From positions 62,001-126,000 of the forward strand of contig NZ_JBEQCT010000006.1 of assembly GCF_046054155.1 (NCBI RefSeq): a DNA stretch of 64,000 bases, written 5' to 3'. Both the position numbers and the translations under genes were made by a program. The notes under the pieces are model-generated. The model was given only the letters and a program-made list of their open reading frames with translations. It was not told the origin of the DNA and did not search any database. This document shows, piece after piece, positions 8,425-17,127 of this stretch (position 1 is the stretch's first letter; each line of letters begins with the position of its first letter). This stretch comes from Celerinatantimonas yamalensis. GTDB taxonomy: Bacteria > Pseudomonadota > Gammaproteobacteria > Enterobacterales > Celerinatantimonadaceae.

Positions 8425-9111
8425 TTAAACCAGTTGCACAACGCTCGAACCGATCTTTTCGAGAAGATGTAACCAGTAGCGATCCGCAGGGGCGATATAG
8501 TAGAGCCCTGCGATTGCGCCGATAAAGGCGATGGTTAATAAGGGCTCATCCCATTGGGTTATTTTAAGGGCGCTACCAAATGATGACTTAAGGCGCCCGC
8601 CTGATAAGTCAACACTATAGATTTCATCCAATAGTAAGTGGATTAAGGCACCGCAGAAGAGAAAACAGCCGCAGCCCCAAGCTACCCATGACGGCATATT
8701 TAAACAATAAAAGCCGACTACAATACTTAACATGGCGTATAAAAGATTAGCTAACAGTGAATGCAAGATACCGCGATGAACGGTAAAATGGGCAAAAATT
8801 CGTCGCACTGGATAATAGATAACTAAAAAACCAGCTAAACCGGCACACCATAACTGCCAAATATTGAGCTGCTGATGAAACCTTATTACAGCGATAACCG
8901 CAACGATGCCCGCCAATAGCTGAAAGATCAGCCGAATCGCTTTGGAATGATCGGAGTCGATATCCGGCAAGATCCCACCTAAGGTGCCCGCTCCCCAATA
9001 AAGTAATGCCAGCGGAACTGACAGTTGAAAATGCACTAACAGTGAAGCGGTCATGGCACCACTGACACCGGCGGCAACAATTGTATGAGTTTTAAAATCA
9101 GCCATAATCAC
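8425..9111 (-). CDS. YdjM/DUF457-type membrane-bound metal-dependent hydrolase-like protein
   Basis: A 228-residue polytopic membrane protein of the DUF457/YdjM family (PF04307). The conserved putative metal ligands are in GGILPDIDSDHSK, FTVHRGILHS and ALIHLLLDEIYSVDL. In E. coli, YdjM is a LexA-regulated inner-membrane protein of unclear activity. No LexA box was recognised here. The start could be the ATG at 9111 or the in-frame ATG at 9105. It is convergent with pykA, seven bases apart, and divergent from rpmH. Confidence 0.8.
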   Translation of the reverse strand: MIMADFKTHTIVAAGVSGAMTASLLVHFQLSVPLALLYWGAGTLGGILPDIDSDHSKAIRLIFQLLAGIVAVIAVIRFHQQLNIWQLWCAGLAGFLVIYYPVRRIFAHFTVHRGILHSLLANLLYAMLSIVVGFYCLNMPSWVAWGCGCFLFCGALIHLLLDEIYSVDLSGGRLKSSFGSALKITQWDEPLLTIAFIGAIAGLYYIAPADRYWLHLLEKIGSSVVQLV

Positions 9112-9192
9112 ACATGGGTCGGCAAAATAGCTCGCTATTGTAGCGAATTTCGTCGCTGAGGCGAGCCTTTCTATGCTTTGATGTAAATGTGG

Positions 9193-9220
9193 TTGTATCA
9201 GCGTATAGAATCGCTATAAT
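9193..9220 (+). promoter_or_regulatory. Candidate upstream rpmH promoter
   Basis: A sigma70-like pair, ttgtat at 9193-9198 and tataat at 9215-9220, with a 16-base spacer. The -10 is a perfect consensus. It lies about 185 bases upstream of rpmH. Three GATC sites follow closely. Confidence 0.5.
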
Positions 9221-9283
9221 CGGCGCGGATCAGAAATTGATCACAGCGATCATTCTATTTGTTGTTTACTCTGCGTGCAGAGA

Positions 9284-9312
9284 TTGACTTTTGTTTGGTG
9301 AATGATTAGAAT
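9284..9312 (+). promoter_or_regulatory. rpmH operon promoter
   Basis: Hexamers ttgact (9284-9289) and tagaat (9307-9312) are separated by the ideal 17 bases, about 90 bases upstream of the rpmH start. This is a strong sigma70 promoter for the ribosomal-protein, RNase P and insertase operon. Confidence 0.7.
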
Positions 9313-9403
9313 TTCGCCTCTTTTTACCAGGCTTTGTTGTCAGATGTGATCTGGGCAAGTCTGCTGTACAGTAAAAAACTAGCTAGCAAACGGTAATAAT
9401 AAT

Positions 9404-9538
9404 ATGAAACGTACTTTTCAACCAAGCGTACTAAAGCGTAAACGTAGTCACGGTTTCCGCACTCGTATGGCTACAAAAAATGGCCGTCAGGTTCTGGCTC
9501 GTCGCCGTGCCAAAGGTCGTACACGTCTGTCTGCCTAA
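9404..9538 (+). CDS. rpmH: 50S ribosomal protein L34
   Basis: A 44-residue very basic protein reading MKRTFQPSVLKRKRSHGFRT at its start and ending RRAKGRTRLSA, nearly identical to E. coli L34. L34 is a structural protein of the large ribosomal subunit. It is followed two bases later by rnpA, the conserved arrangement. Unlike most gammaproteobacteria, the gene upstream is not dnaA but a divergent DUF457-type gene. Confidence 0.98.
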   Translation: MKRTFQPSVLKRKRSHGFRTRMATKNGRQVLARRRAKGRTRLSA

Positions 9539-9540
9539 TC

Positions 9541-9900
9541 GTGGCATATCAGTCGTTCGGCAGGGAGTTACGATTGTTAACTCCCATGCATTTTAAACAA
9601 GTTTTTAACCAACCGACTCGAATCGGCACTCCTCAGCTTACTTTTCTGGCCGTTGCCAACCAGCTATCACATCCTCGCCTTGGCTTAGCCATTTCAAAAA
9701 AAAGCGATAAGCGAGCTGTCGCCCGAAATCGAATCAAAAGACATATTCGAGAAAGTTTCCGCTTGAATCAACAACAACTTCCAGGTTTGGATATTGTGGT
9801 CATTTCAAAGCCGGGCGTCTCTCAATTGTCGGATGCTGACCTAAATAAGATGTTGGAAAAGTCATGGCGAAGATTACTGCGCCGATTCACTATCTCTTAG
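9541..9900 (+). CDS. rnpA: Ribonuclease P protein component
   Basis: A 119-residue basic protein that binds the RNase P RNA and helps it cut tRNA 5' leaders. The family motif is AVARNRIKRHIRESFR (about residues 60-75), and the N-terminal ELRLLTPMHFKQVF is also conserved. The start is a GTG two bases after the rpmH stop. Its 3' end overlaps yidD by 37 bases, as is usual. Confidence 0.96.
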   Translation: MAYQSFGRELRLLTPMHFKQVFNQPTRIGTPQLTFLAVANQLSHPRLGLAISKKSDKRAVARNRIKRHIRESFRLNQQQLPGLDIVVISKPGVSQLSDADLNKMLEKSWRRLLRRFTIS

Positions 9901-10118
9901 TTGGATTCATTCGTGGCTATCAACTGCTCATCAGTCCGCTACTTGGACCGCGATGTCGGTTTACACCAACGTGCTCAAATTATGCGATTGAAGCATTAAA
10001 AGAGCATGGATTGATGAAAGGTAGTTGGTTATCTGTCAAACGTCTATTAAAATGCCATCCATTACACCATGGTGGATACGATCCTGTGCCACCGGCTCAT
10101 AACTCTAAAAGAGATTGA
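9864..10118 (+). CDS. yidD: Membrane protein insertion efficiency factor YidD
   Basis: An 84-residue protein of the YidD family (PF01809). It has an amphipathic N-terminus and the conserved Cys-rich core CRFTPTCSNYAIEALKEHG, followed by CHPLHHGGYDPVP. It is peripheral to the inner membrane and assists insertion by YidC. It overlaps rnpA by 37 bases and precedes yidC by seven bases, which is the standard gene order. Confidence 0.96.
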   Translation: MAKITAPIHYLLVGFIRGYQLLISPLLGPRCRFTPTCSNYAIEALKEHGLMKGSWLSVKRLLKCHPLHHGGYDPVPPAHNSKRD

Positions 10119-10125
10119 CTAGACT

Positions 10126-11766
10126 ATGGAATCTCAACGTAATTTATTGCTCATCGGTTTGCTGTTTGTCAGCTTTCTGATCTACCAGCAGTGGGAGAAG
10201 GACCATAACCCACAGCCCGTTCAAACTGAACAGGTGGCTTCAACCACCCAGAACAGTCAAACAGATGTCCCAAGTGAATCTGGACAGGCTAGTAATGTTA
10301 AGGTTCAAGCTGGTCAATCTCATGGTCAGCTTATCACCGTTAAATCTGACGTATTGGCGTTAACTATCGACACCTATGGTGGTGATATTGTTAAAGCCGA
10401 ACTGCTCCAGTATGCCAAAACTGAAAAAAACTCATCACCGGTTGAGTTATTAGATGTGAATGGCAAACATCAGTATTCAGCACGCAGTGGTCTAATTGGC
10501 GGCAATTTTGGCCAAGCCCGTCCGCTCTATCACGTGGCTAAAACCGATTTCTCATTAGCTTCTGGGCAAAATGAGATCCAAGTGCCACTTACCGCGACTA
10601 ATGCCAATGGTGTGGTCTTCACCAAAATTATTACATTGAAAAAAGGCAGTTATAATGTCGCTGTTGACTACAAAGTCGATAACGCTTCAACGGCGCCAAT
10701 TAGTGTGAAAATGTTTGGTGAACTGAAACAAAATACCATCAAAGCCAAAGGCGGATTTTTTGGTCATCCAAACTATCGGGGTGGGGCTTATTCATCCGCT
10801 GAACATCGCTATGAAAAATATACCTTCAGCGATATGAAAGATGGCGACTTAAATGCCAACACCCGAGGGGGTTGGGTTGCCATGTTGCAGCAATATTTTG
10901 CGGCCGCTTGGATCCCCCCGCAAAATGGTAATAATATTTTATATAGCCATTCTGGTAACGGCTTTGCTCGGATTGGCTTTATCAGTGCACCGAAGACGAT
11001 TGAACCAGGACAAAGCGCAACGTTATCAAGCTCTGCGTGGATTGGTCCTGAATTGCAAGACAAAATGGCCGCGGTGGCACCGCATTTGGATTTAACCGTT
11101 AACTACGGTTGGTTATGGTTTATTTCACAACCACTGTTTAAATTCCTCAAATTCCTGCATAGCTTGGTTGGAAATTGGGGTGTAGCGATTATTTTGATTA
11201 CCCTAATTGTCAAAGGGGTGATGTACCCGCTAACTCGTGCACAGTACACGTCAATGGCGAAAATGCGCCTGTTGCAGCCGAAGATGAAAGCGCTGCGTGA
11301 ACGTTATGCTGATGATCGCCAGAAACAATCTCAGGCGATGATGGAACTGTACAAAAAAGAGAAAGTGAATCCGCTCGGTGGTTGTTTGCCAATTGCCCTG
11401 CAGATGCCTATTTTCATCGCCTTGTACTGGGCCTTCTTAGGCAGCGTTGAGCTTCGTCACGCGCCATTTATGTTGTGGATCCATGACTTATCAGCGCAAG
11501 ACCCATACTATATTTTACCGGTGTTGATGGGCGCCAGTATGTTCATGATCCAGCGGATGTCACCAACGGCTGTTGCTGATCCCATGCAGCAGAAGATCAT
11601 GCAGTTTATGCCGGTGGCATTTACCGTGTTCTTCTTATTCTTCCCATCGGGTCTGGTGCTTTACTGGTTAGTCAGTAACTGTGTCACCTTAGCTCAGCAA
11701 ACTCTGATTTATCGGGAGCTGGAGAGAAAAGGTCTACACAGCCGCGACAAGAAAGAGAAAAATTAG
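10126..11766 (+). CDS. yidC: Membrane protein insertase YidC
   Basis: A 546-residue insertase of the Gram-negative type. It has an N-terminal transmembrane anchor (RNLLLIGLLFVSFLIYQQW), a large periplasmic beta-sandwich domain (roughly residues 60-340) and a C-terminal five-helix insertase core. The core includes GWGVAIILITLIVKGVMYPL, the cytoplasmic loop with QPKMKALRERY, and LGGCLPIALQMPIFIALYWA. It inserts proteins alone or with SecYEG. A rho-independent terminator follows the gene. Confidence 0.97.
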   Translation: MESQRNLLLIGLLFVSFLIYQQWEKDHNPQPVQTEQVASTTQNSQTDVPSESGQASNVKVQAGQSHGQLITVKSDVLALTIDTYGGDIVKAELLQYAKTEKNSSPVELLDVNGKHQYSARSGLIGGNFGQARPLYHVAKTDFSLASGQNEIQVPLTATNANGVVFTKIITLKKGSYNVAVDYKVDNASTAPISVKMFGELKQNTIKAKGGFFGHPNYRGGAYSSAEHRYEKYTFSDMKDGDLNANTRGGWVAMLQQYFAAAWIPPQNGNNILYSHSGNGFARIGFISAPKTIEPGQSATLSSSAWIGPELQDKMAAVAPHLDLTVNYGWLWFISQPLFKFLKFLHSLVGNWGVAIILITLIVKGVMYPLTRAQYTSMAKMRLLQPKMKALRERYADDRQKQSQAMMELYKKEKVNPLGGCLPIALQMPIFIALYWAFLGSVELRHAPFMLWIHDLSAQDPYYILPVLMGASMFMIQRMSPTAVADPMQQKIMQFMPVAFTVFFLFFPSGLVLYWLVSNCVTLAQQTLIYRELERKGLHSRDKKEKN

Positions 11767-11801
11767 CGATTTACCATTAACTAATCGCTTCAATTCTTTA
11801 A

Positions 11802-11830
11802 AATGCCACTGAATCAAGTGGCATTTTTTT
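11802..11830 (+). terminator. Rho-independent terminator after yidC
   Basis: A perfect 9-bp stem, aatgccact and agtggcatt, with loop gaatca is followed by a T-run ending at 11830. It lies 36 bases after the yidC stop and 30 before the mnmE start, so mnmE probably has its own promoter or depends on readthrough. Confidence 0.88.
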
Positions 11831-11859
11831 ATGGGGCTGAGCGCCCATTAGGAGTTTTC

Positions 11860-13224
11860 ATGCAAAGTGTTGACACCATTGTTGCCCAAGCCACTGCGCC
11901 GGGGCGCGGCGGGGTGGGGATTGTCCGTGTATCTGGCGCTAAATCACGCGAGGTTGCCGAACGTATTCTTGGTCGTTGCCCGAAACCTCGTTCTGCCGAT
12001 TATCTGCCATTTAAAAATGCCCAAGGCGAACTGATTGACCAAGGGATCGCGATTTATTTTAAAGGCCCTCATTCCTATACGGGTGAAGATATCCTTGAGC
12101 TACAAGGTCACGGTGGGCCAGTGGTGATGGATTTGCTGATCCAACAAATTATTCAAATGGATGGGATCCGTCCGGCTCGTCCTGGCGAATTTACCGAGCG
12201 CGCCTTTTTAAACGATAAAATCGATTTAGCACAGGCAGAAGCAATAGCCGATCTCATTGAAGCCACTTCCACTCAGGCGGCTAAAAGTGCCCTGAATTCC
12301 ATGCAAGGGGAGTTCTCTAATAAAGTGACCGCATTGGTTGAGCAGTTAATCCACCTGCGTATTTTTGTTGAAGCGGCGATCGACTTTCCTGAAGAAGAGG
12401 TCGATTTTTTAAATGATGGCAAAATTGCAGCTGAACTGTCACAGGTTGAGCAAGCATTGCAACAGGTTCGCCGAGAAGCCGGTCAAGGGGCACTGCTGCG
12501 CGAAGGAATGAAAGTGGTGATTGCTGGCCGGCCAAATGCTGGTAAATCTAGCCTATTGAATGCGCTGGCAGGTAAAGAGTCGGCAATTGTGACTGATATC
12601 GCAGGGACGACGCGTGATGTGCTGCGCGAATATATTCACCTCGATGGCATGCCGCTGCATATTATTGACACGGCTGGCCTGCGCGATAGCCCCGATAAAG
12701 TCGAGCAGATTGGTATCGCCCGCGCGTGGGATGAAATTAACAACGCCGATCGGGTGTTGTTAATGGTCGACAGCAGCCAAAGTGATGCCAAAGACCCAAA
12801 TAATATCTGGCCTGAGTTTATTGCTCGACTGCCCGAGCATATGGGGCTTACGGTGATTCGTAATAAGGCCGATGAGAGCGGGGAATCCATCGGTCGGCAA
12901 TCGGTGGGGGATATTCCCGTCATCGCCATTTCAGCCAAAACTGGTGAAGGGGTCGATATGCTGCGCGAACATCTTAAAGAGTGCATGGGTTTTCAAGGTT
13001 CCAATGAAGGCACGTTTATGGCACGCCGTCGTCATCTAACTGCGCTTGATCAAGCCGCAGAGCACCTTGAGGGTGCCCGTGTGCAATTAGATGAGTATCA
13101 AGCAGGTGAGTTGGTGGCCGAAGAGCTACGGTTGTGTCAGAACGCCTTGAGCGAAATCACCGGTGAGTTCACTAGTGACGATTTGCTAGGTAAAATCTTC
13201 GGCTCGTTTTGTATCGGGAAGTGA
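11860..13224 (+). CDS. mnmE: tRNA modification GTPase MnmE (TrmE)
   Basis: A 454-residue GTPase, the same length as E. coli MnmE, acting with MnmG at tRNA wobble uridines. It has the N-terminal formyl-tetrahydrofolate-binding domain, then a helical domain interrupted by the G domain: G1 GRPNAGKSS, G2 GTTRD, G3 DTAGLRD and G4 NKAD. The C-terminal FCIGK with the conserved Cys is intact. The ATG at 11860 follows ggag (11851-11854); an in-frame ATG at 11803 lies inside the yidC terminator. The 3' end is an integration hot spot in other bacteria (SGI1 uses it), and an accessory island follows directly. Confidence 0.97.
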   Translation: MQSVDTIVAQATAPGRGGVGIVRVSGAKSREVAERILGRCPKPRSADYLPFKNAQGELIDQGIAIYFKGPHSYTGEDILELQGHGGPVVMDLLIQQIIQMDGIRPARPGEFTERAFLNDKIDLAQAEAIADLIEATSTQAAKSALNSMQGEFSNKVTALVEQLIHLRIFVEAAIDFPEEEVDFLNDGKIAAELSQVEQALQQVRREAGQGALLREGMKVVIAGRPNAGKSSLLNALAGKESAIVTDIAGTTRDVLREYIHLDGMPLHIIDTAGLRDSPDKVEQIGIARAWDEINNADRVLLMVDSSQSDAKDPNNIWPEFIARLPEHMGLTVIRNKADESGESIGRQSVGDIPVIAISAKTGEGVDMLREHLKECMGFQGSNEGTFMARRRHLTALDQAAEHLEGARVQLDEYQAGELVAEELRLCQNALSEITGEFTSDDLLGKIFGSFCIGK

Positions 13225-13330
13225 AGTGGACAATAACGGAAAACAACAGCAAATAATGGCAGATAACCATCTGATTTTATTAGATCGTCCTTTGCCGTTT
13301 GTTTCCATCCGTTGCCGTTAATTGCCAAAT
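13205..13330. repeat. Attachment-site-like repeats at the mnmE 3' end
   Basis: The mnmE 3' end (ttttgtatcgggaagtga at 13207-13224) is the equivalent of the SGI1-type att core. Just downstream are short related repeats: acggaaaacaacagcaaat on one side, and tttgccgtttgtttcc and ccgttgccgttaatt in the opposite orientation at about 13290-13323. Clusters of such motifs are typical of integrase arm-binding sites. No integrase gene and no second copy of the core were found in the window, so this is probably a fossil attL. Confidence 0.5.
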
Positions 13331-13472
13331 CTAACCTCTATTTGGGCTCCAGGACATGCTACTCGCTCTGATTGGGGCCCCAGTGGAGTCTAAAATGAAA
13401 ATTTCTATTCAAAAACGAACAGTGATCGCTCATTGTGATGACGAAACATCATATGACCTCCCCATCACTGGC

Positions 13473-13679
13473 TCAAAAGCCACTTTTGCACATATTCGAG
13501 GCGTATCTCACACGTCGAGCGCTAGGTGAGAGTGTGGCTAGAGTAGGAAAGGAACCGTTTTTTACATAGCGGCGAATCGTCGCTTGAGATAGCTGAGTTA
13601 GTTTGCAAACTTCTTAATAGCTTAATAGCTTAATAGCTTAATAGCTTAATAGCTGATTTAATTGTTTTTGTTCGGTCAT
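13473..13679 (-). pseudogene. AlpA-like HTH regulator interrupted by tandem 8-bp repeats
   Basis: An ATG at 13679 with an excellent ribosome site (aggag, five bases away) begins MTEQKQLNQLLSY and then hits a stop inside five copies of an 8-bp repeat. After the repeat the same frame continues EVCKLTQLSQATIRRYVKNG, then SFPTLATLSPSARRVRY, to a stop at 13473. That is the helix-turn-helix of the AlpA/excisionase-like family that controls prophage and island integrases. Any two or more repeat copies introduce an in-frame stop and one copy shifts the frame, so no copy number restores the gene. It is a dead remnant of the island's control module. Confidence 0.65.
13613..13652. repeat. Five tandem copies of an 8-bp repeat
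   Basis: The unit cttaatag is repeated exactly five times without interruption, followed by a partial ctg. Tandem repeats of this kind change copy number by slipped-strand mispairing. The array lies in the coding sequence of the AlpA-like remnant and supplies its stop codon. Confidence 0.95.
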
Positions 13680-13900
13680 AACTACTCCTGATAGCTAATG
13701 AATAATCAAGAAGTAGTTTGCAGAATGAGTAACGCAAAGACGCGCGGTGCTTAGGCCCATTTTGGGCAGTTTGAGCAGAAAATGGCTGTTGCAGGTAAAC
13801 GAAATTCCATCATCGGCTCAGTTCCTGACCCACAAATAAAGTAGAAACCAGTGTTATGATGAGTTTCACAAGTGAAAGAAGTTCAAATATTCAACCAGAC

Positions 13901-15190
13901 TTACATAATATCTGCTTTATTGAAAAAACTCCCTGTTATATGGCTTTTACGATTGAGTTCTAATAGCTGACCACAAGCATACTTCTCTAGAAGAATAGCA
14001 GGGTCACAATAATGGCAAAAAATTTCGCCATAGCCGTCAACTTCAAGGAACTTATCTATAGTTACCCTTTTTTGCTTTCGTTTTCCGACTTTAACGTTGT
14101 TTAGGTAGGAAATATTTCCAGGGAAAACAAAGTGAAGAGATACTAAAACATCCGAGCCACATATATTTTCAGCAGCTATTTTATAGAAAAATTGTTTCAC
14201 CAAATCATGCCATCCAGGGGCTAAGTTTGGTGTGGAAGCGTTATAGTACTTAGCATCAATCACAGCCCAACGCTTACGATCTTCGCTCTCAATGACAGTA
14301 TCCGTTCTTTGTCCTTTTTGAGAAACTTCGATAAAGTGCTTATCTTGCTGGTAGTAAGGAACTGGGAGATTGCTATTAATATCAACTTTGTTAGGCAGAC
14401 ACTTATCGAGCATTCCTTCCCAAACGTTATGAAACTTTCGAGTACCTACTAAAAGCTCAGCTCCTCCAGAAGCCGAGGTTTCTTCAATATAGGCCTTCAG
14501 CATACCAATCAGCTGAATATCACGTTCAGAGTAACTTTCTGACAGCTCGCGATCGAGGACTGTCATTTGGGTTTCTATTCCGAGTTTTGGTGCCGGCATC
14601 CGATCGAGGTTTTCATCTGAGTTGACATCGTCACCAGTAATGACAACGCCATATTTCTTGTAAATGCTACGAATCGCCTGCGCATGGATTCTTGCCGTTT
14701 CACAGTCAGAAACGTAGCGTGTACTGCTTGTATCTGTATCGAGATAGACAGGTGATCCTCCAGAGGGGTAGGGAGTTCGTCGTGCAATCGTTCGTTTCCA
14801 GTTTGGTCGGCCTTGGTTTATAGAGAAGTGCTTCTTTCTGCGCACATAAAGCCCTTTTGCCCGATAGTCCTCGATAAGAGAATAAATCAATGACAGAGAG
14901 GTTTTGCCAATGAGCTCGCTCTCTTGCCCTTCAGTAATGCCGGTACTTTTCCCCAAATAGTAACGATTTAGAGACTGCAAAAGATAAAAAGTATGATGAG
15001 ATCGTAACGATTTCAAGCAGGTGTTTCTTGGCATAAAGACAGCGATGCCTTGCTGCCAAGAGACAAATCCACAGTAGTGAACCCTTGTCTGATCTGGGGC
15101 AATAAGCCCCCGTTGTTGCATTAGGGTTGCAAGGCCACAGGGTAAAGAGTCAACCTCATCACGATCTCGGTAATATGCTAAGTTAGCCAT
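13901..15190 (-). CDS. McrC/LlaJI-like restriction endonuclease subunit
   Basis: A 429-residue protein resembling the LlaJI/McrC nuclease subunits that work with an McrB-type ATPase. It carries a PD-(D/E)xK-type core: an upstream Glu in HNVWEGMLDK (E258), then Asp in QRTDTVIE (D297) and DAKYY (D312, K314) about 15 residues later. The N-terminal two-thirds has no motif I can name and probably contacts DNA or the ATPase. The start overlaps the McrB-like gene by eight bases, so the pair is co-translated. It is the last gene of the five-gene leftward operon. Family placement is fairly sure; the target sequence is unknown. Confidence 0.8.
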   Translation of the reverse strand: MANLAYYRDRDEVDSLPCGLATLMQQRGLIAPDQTRVHYCGFVSWQQGIAVFMPRNTCLKSLRSHHTFYLLQSLNRYYLGKSTGITEGQESELIGKTSLSLIYSLIEDYRAKGLYVRRKKHFSINQGRPNWKRTIARRTPYPSGGSPVYLDTDTSSTRYVSDCETARIHAQAIRSIYKKYGVVITGDDVNSDENLDRMPAPKLGIETQMTVLDRELSESYSERDIQLIGMLKAYIEETSASGGAELLVGTRKFHNVWEGMLDKCLPNKVDINSNLPVPYYQQDKHFIEVSQKGQRTDTVIESEDRKRWAVIDAKYYNASTPNLAPGWHDLVKQFFYKIAAENICGSDVLVSLHFVFPGNISYLNNVKVGKRKQKRVTIDKFLEVDGYGEIFCHYCDPAILLEKYACGQLLELNRKSHITGSFFNKADIM

Positions 15191-17084
15191 CCAGATTCTC
15201 GACTGCGGTACCGAACTCTCTAATGAGGCTGTCTGCTTCTAAACCGAAGACTGGTTCTTTGGGGAAGCTATTGTACAGTTCTCCAAACGTTCCAAACTTA
15301 GCTGAAAATAGACGAGCTCGATCTTGAGTCTTATGTCTCAAAACATCGTCCCATAAGTACACAAACAACTTACCGCGCAATGCCGATTGCCAGTCTTGCA
15401 ACTCGGTTTCATTAAGGAAAAATGGCCCGATCATTCTATCTTCGGGAACTCTGAACTCTTTCAACATATTATTCAGAACTTTTTCGGCAAAATCGGCCCA
15501 AGTTATAGAAAACAAACCTTCGCTCGTTTGAAGCTCTAAAACCTGATTCGGTGCTTTAGCAAAGCTAAGTTCTACATATTCAAAAGACCACCTGCGTTTA
15601 AACGCAGTATCAAGAGGCATTACAGCTTGGTCGCTGCTGTTCATGGTGGCGACCAACGAGAGGTTTGAGGGAATAAAAAGTTTTCCTGCCAAAAAGCGAC
15701 CACCTGTTTGCGCATTGAGATAGGTAAGTAAATCAGGATCAGAAATATCAATCTGATAGCAACTACTGCCATCAGGCTTTCTGTCTAATAGCTGAAATAT
15801 CTCGCCAAAAACAGCCGCCGCTGGTGCTCGGTTGATCTCTTCAATAACAAGGCGATAGATATTACTAGGGTCCTTTATTGCCTTAACCAAAGCCTTAGTA
15901 AATGCACCGGGCCTGAATCTATACGCGACACGATCCCCTTCCATTACTGGTTTTAAGCATCCAACAAAATCGCTGTACTGCGTTTCTGGGTGAAAAACCG
16001 TACGGACAATGAACTCTTCACCTGTACTTTGTTCAATTGAGTGGCTTTTTCCTGTGCCAGGCGCACCATAGATAATTCGATTACAACCACCGGTTTTAGG
16101 TGGCGCAGAATGTTTCTGCCTGACTGAAGACTTAAACAAAAACTCTGAGTTCTCTTCAGATATTGTTAGTTCTGGCCACAAATTACTTAGAGCGTCATTA
16201 ACCTGCTGTATCCCAGCACTATTATTTAGCAAGCCTTTACGAATATGAACGTATTTACCACTAGATGGTGAATAATGAACTGGCTCGTCAAAATAGCTAA
16301 TATTCCCAGGTATTTTAGTCCTGCTTAGCTTAAAAGCCCCGCTGGTTTCTGCCCAATCAAGATTACCAACACTGGAATCAACATTATCGAACAATGGGTC
16401 AAGTTTACCTTCCCATCCTAAGACAGAAAGGATACGGAACATTAGTTCATCACCTGAGCTGCATTTAAATAAGTAAGGAATCGATGGATAGTATTTTTTC
16501 TTTAGGACTTGTAGCGCCTCGGGGCATTGAGAGAAACTATAAATAAGTTGCCCTAACATATCAGAGCTAACGTCAGGTACAGGAAGAGCTTTGAGTATGA
16601 CAGAGCAAATAAAATCATCTCCAGATCTAAGAGAGGTACTTGCTCCTGAACCATTAATAATATCCTTCCCTCTCAGTCTCTTTTCACGGTCACTAAACGC
16701 TTGGTAAAAATTGGTTTTGCTATACTCATCTAGCGCATCAGTAATTGGATGAGATGGCGATAAACTACGCACTAGGATAGCTAAATTTTCTGAGTTTGTG
16801 ATATGTGATTTGAGCGAATCAAACATTTCCATATACTTGTGAAGCAACGTGACTAAAGGTTGTACTTTTAGTGCGTACAGGAAGTAGTGCCCCGGCATAT
16901 AAGTATGGTTATTTCTAATATCGACTCGAGCAGAGTGCTCAAAGATTTTTATATTGAGATCGAGTTTTTCAAAAGCAATTTTTGCTTCATCATCAAACGT
17001 AACTTCGTCAAAGTGCCAACCTTCCGCGGGTTCATTTTGATACCACTGACCAATCGTGCTGAGTTCAGAAAGCATAATCAGCAT
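15183..17084 (-). CDS. McrB-like AAA+ ATPase
   Basis: A protein of about 633 residues. The N-terminal half (about 330 residues) is unrecognised and may be the DNA-reading part. The C-terminal half is an McrB-family AAA+ motor: Walker A GAPGTGKSH (near residue 341), Walker B LVIEEINRAPAAAVFGEIFQ, and an McrB signature MNSSDQA in place of the usual MNTxD, followed by the arginine-finger region DTAFKRRW. McrB uses GTP; which nucleotide this protein uses cannot be told. The start is uncertain: ATG at 17084 (chosen), ATG at 17075, or TTG at 17120. It pairs with the overlapping McrC/LlaJI-like nuclease gene. Confidence 0.82.
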   Translation of the reverse strand: MLIMLSELSTIGQWYQNEPAEGWHFDEVTFDDEAKIAFEKLDLNIKIFEHSARVDIRNNHTYMPGHYFLYALKVQPLVTLLHKYMEMFDSLKSHITNSENLAILVRSLSPSHPITDALDEYSKTNFYQAFSDREKRLRGKDIINGSGASTSLRSGDDFICSVILKALPVPDVSSDMLGQLIYSFSQCPEALQVLKKKYYPSIPYLFKCSSGDELMFRILSVLGWEGKLDPLFDNVDSSVGNLDWAETSGAFKLSRTKIPGNISYFDEPVHYSPSSGKYVHIRKGLLNNSAGIQQVNDALSNLWPELTISEENSEFLFKSSVRQKHSAPPKTGGCNRIIYGAPGTGKSHSIEQSTGEEFIVRTVFHPETQYSDFVGCLKPVMEGDRVAYRFRPGAFTKALVKAIKDPSNIYRLVIEEINRAPAAAVFGEIFQLLDRKPDGSSCYQIDISDPDLLTYLNAQTGGRFLAGKLFIPSNLSLVATMNSSDQAVMPLDTAFKRRWSFEYVELSFAKAPNQVLELQTSEGLFSITWADFAEKVLNNMLKEFRVPEDRMIGPFFLNETELQDWQSALRGKLFVYLWDDVLRHKTQDRARLFSAKFGTFGELYNSFPKEPVFGLEADSLIREFGTAVENLDG

Positions 17085-17127
17085 TTTCCTTATATTGTCC
17101 AATGCAGCTCTCTGCTGCAAAAATTAA

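Noticed and set aside
13613..13652. Tandem 8-bp array as a phase-variation switch or a CRISPR-like array
   Set aside because: There are no spacers, so it is not CRISPR. Reading every copy number shows that one copy shifts the frame and two or more give an in-frame stop, so no copy number makes an intact protein from the upstream ATG.
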